DNA of 64,000 bases, taken from Galeopsis tetrahit. Its lineage: Eukaryota > Streptophyta > Magnoliopsida > Lamiales > Lamiaceae. How positions within the stretch are numbered: position 1 is the stretch's first letter; every line of letters begins with the position of its first letter. A program made the position numbers and the translations under genes. The stretch spans positions 7,950,677 through 8,014,676 of the forward strand of contig OY776124.1 in NCBI GenBank assembly GCA_963675135.1, read 5' to 3'. Below, one piece after another: positions 62,892-64,000 of this stretch. The notes below the pieces were generated by a model. The model worked only from the letters and a program-made list of their open reading frames with translations. It was not told the origin of the DNA and did no database searches.

Positions 62892-63632
62892 TCCTTAGTT
62901 GAAATTTTACTAAGTTTTCTTCCATTTCACCATTAGTTGAAATTTTACTAAGTTAAGATACGTTTTTTTTGTTTGAGATGTTTTAGAGCTAATGGTGAAG
63001 GGTGAATGGTGATGTTTAAAATTGATAATTTAGATAAGAATTTCGTTTTTTTTTTTTTTCAGATTTTGTAGGATTTAGTTGCATTAATCTACCGTTTATA
63101 TTGGATTGAAAATCTCCAGAATTTGAAGGTGCAATTCGTATGGGGTGTGGAAGAGAGGATGGTTAATTGACCAAGTATTGCAACCTTTTCGGATGGTTGC
63201 TATCAAGGATTGATAAATACACCTCCCGGTTAGAACCAAATAAATTGGTAGATACACCACTGCCTTATTTAATTTAGGCAACCTTTTCGGATGGTTACTA
63301 TGAAGTTTTGCCCTCTTTCAATTTTAATCATGATTCTGTCTTTACAATTCCACAGTTTCTAATATTTAATTTAGGCTATTTATTCCAATTAATGAGGGGT
63401 TGTTGTAAATATTAATTTTGTTTAGAATCCCTACTACACTAATCTCATCATACACCTCAATTAAAAGTTGTGGTGGTAGTAGGTTGCATTGATTTAATTA
63501 AAACTTCAACATTTATATTCGATTGGAAAATGGGGGAAGATTACATCCCATAAGTTAAAAACATAAAAAACAAAACATAAAAAACATAAAAAACATAAAA
63601 ACCCATAGCTAAACACTTATACTCTTAAACAC
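62892..63632. other. Intergenic, no gene seen
   Basis: AT-rich. GGCAACCTTTTCGGATGGTT occurs at about 63178 (near-identical) and 63287. Tandem AACATAAAAA units at 63560-63600 precede the right-edge gene's stop. Confidence 0.5.
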
Positions 63633-64000
63633 CTAAACACTGTTTTCTTGGCCACCTCCTTCCACGCTCTCTTCCATATCACCGTCATCACCACCAACGC
63701 CACCGCCAACGCCACCGCCACCTCCATTGCCACTTGTCGAATCTTCTTTGTCTCGAACTGTTGAATCAGAGAGAACAATGACTGGAATTTCCTTGACCCT
63801 ATGTGCCTCAACAAAGAACTCGTAAATTTTATGTAAATGATCATCCTCCAGGATCACGTCGCTTAACGAATGTGGTGTGCAATGGACCAACAACCTTTTC
63901 ATGAAAGTCTTCATCTCTTCCTTCAACTCCTCATTCTGCCTTTTGGTATACTCGTACATAGACATTAGACCCTTTGGTGAGGAGGACACGAACTCAGTGA
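63633..64000 (-). CDS. C-terminal part of an unrecognised protein, cut by the right edge
   Basis: About 122 codons, open to the window edge and ending at a stop at 63633. Seen: a Glu/Lys-rich helix (RQNEELKEEMKTFMKRLL), LHKIYEFFVEAHRVKEIPV, then a Gly-rich run with Asp/Glu (GGGGGVGGGVGG, DDGDMEESVEGGG). No family recognised. It could be the last exon of a host gene or a transposon accessory gene; the Gly-rich acidic tail alone is not diagnostic. Confidence 0.5.
   Translation of the reverse strand, partial: TEFVSSSPKGLMSMYEYTKRQNEELKEEMKTFMKRLLVHCTPHSLSDVILEDDHLHKIYEFFVEAHRVKEIPVIVLSDSTVRDKEDSTSGNGGGGGVGGGVGGDDGDMEESVEGGGQENSV

Overview
This is a plant nuclear (eudicot) window. Evidence: AT-rich intergenic DNA, spliced leucine-rich-repeat (LRR) receptor-like protein genes, Ty1/copia LTR retrotransposons including two Sirevirus-type elements, a complete CACTA (En/Spm) DNA transposon, Stowaway MITEs with the usual CTCCCTCC ends, hAT- and Mutator-like MITEs, and tRNA-derived SINE heads. 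I cannot name the species; a core eudicot is likely and an asterid is only a guess. There is no bacterial-style operon, rRNA gene, intact tRNA gene or CRISPR array.

Layout. 2-1642 (+) is the 3' part of RLP-A, cut by the left edge. 1643-4356 is MITE-rich intergenic DNA. 4357-12109 is a CACTA transposon (TSD TTA) inserted into a MYB/SANT-like accessory gene whose halves lie on both sides; it carries a TNP1-like gene and a broken Tnp2 transposase, both on the minus strand. 12885-13145 is a Stowaway MITE. 13383-27169 (+) is an old, damaged Sirevirus-type element (Siv-1; TSD GTTGT) that holds an inverted solo LTR of its own family at 24120-25418 (TSD TTATG). 27187-27535 is a 51-bp minisatellite. 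27586-29346 holds rearranged RLP pseudogene blocks, including an inverted pair. 29347-52307 is a nest on the minus strand: a truncated copia (Copia-3), whose LTR was hit by Copia-2 (32174-52300), whose RNase H region was hit by a very young and largely intact Sirevirus-type element (Siv-2; 32630-47573; TSD GTTAC; LTRs nearly identical). 52728-55638 (-) is a complete three-exon RLP gene (RLP-B). 55700-64000 is AT-rich DNA with MITEs, SINEs, minisatellites, a small gene with an RNase H1 N-terminal-like (viroplasmin-type) domain at 61112-61531, and the end of an unrecognised minus-strand gene at the right edge.

Reading. This is an RLP (cell-surface immune or developmental receptor) cluster torn apart by transposons. 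RLP-A and RLP-B are paralogues lying tail to tail about 51 kb apart; nearly everything between them is transposon or LRR debris. RLP-B looks chimeric: its N-terminal cap and first repeats resemble LRR-RLK subfamily XII, while its second half has the island domain, acidic stretch, membrane span and short tail of an RLP. Any real novelty is more likely here than in a new enzymatic system: the modular exon structure of RLP-B, the inverted LRR fragments that could make hairpin RNA, tandem pol III-like boxes inside the CACTA end, and the gag/pol and env-like reading-frame arrangement of the young element Siv-2.
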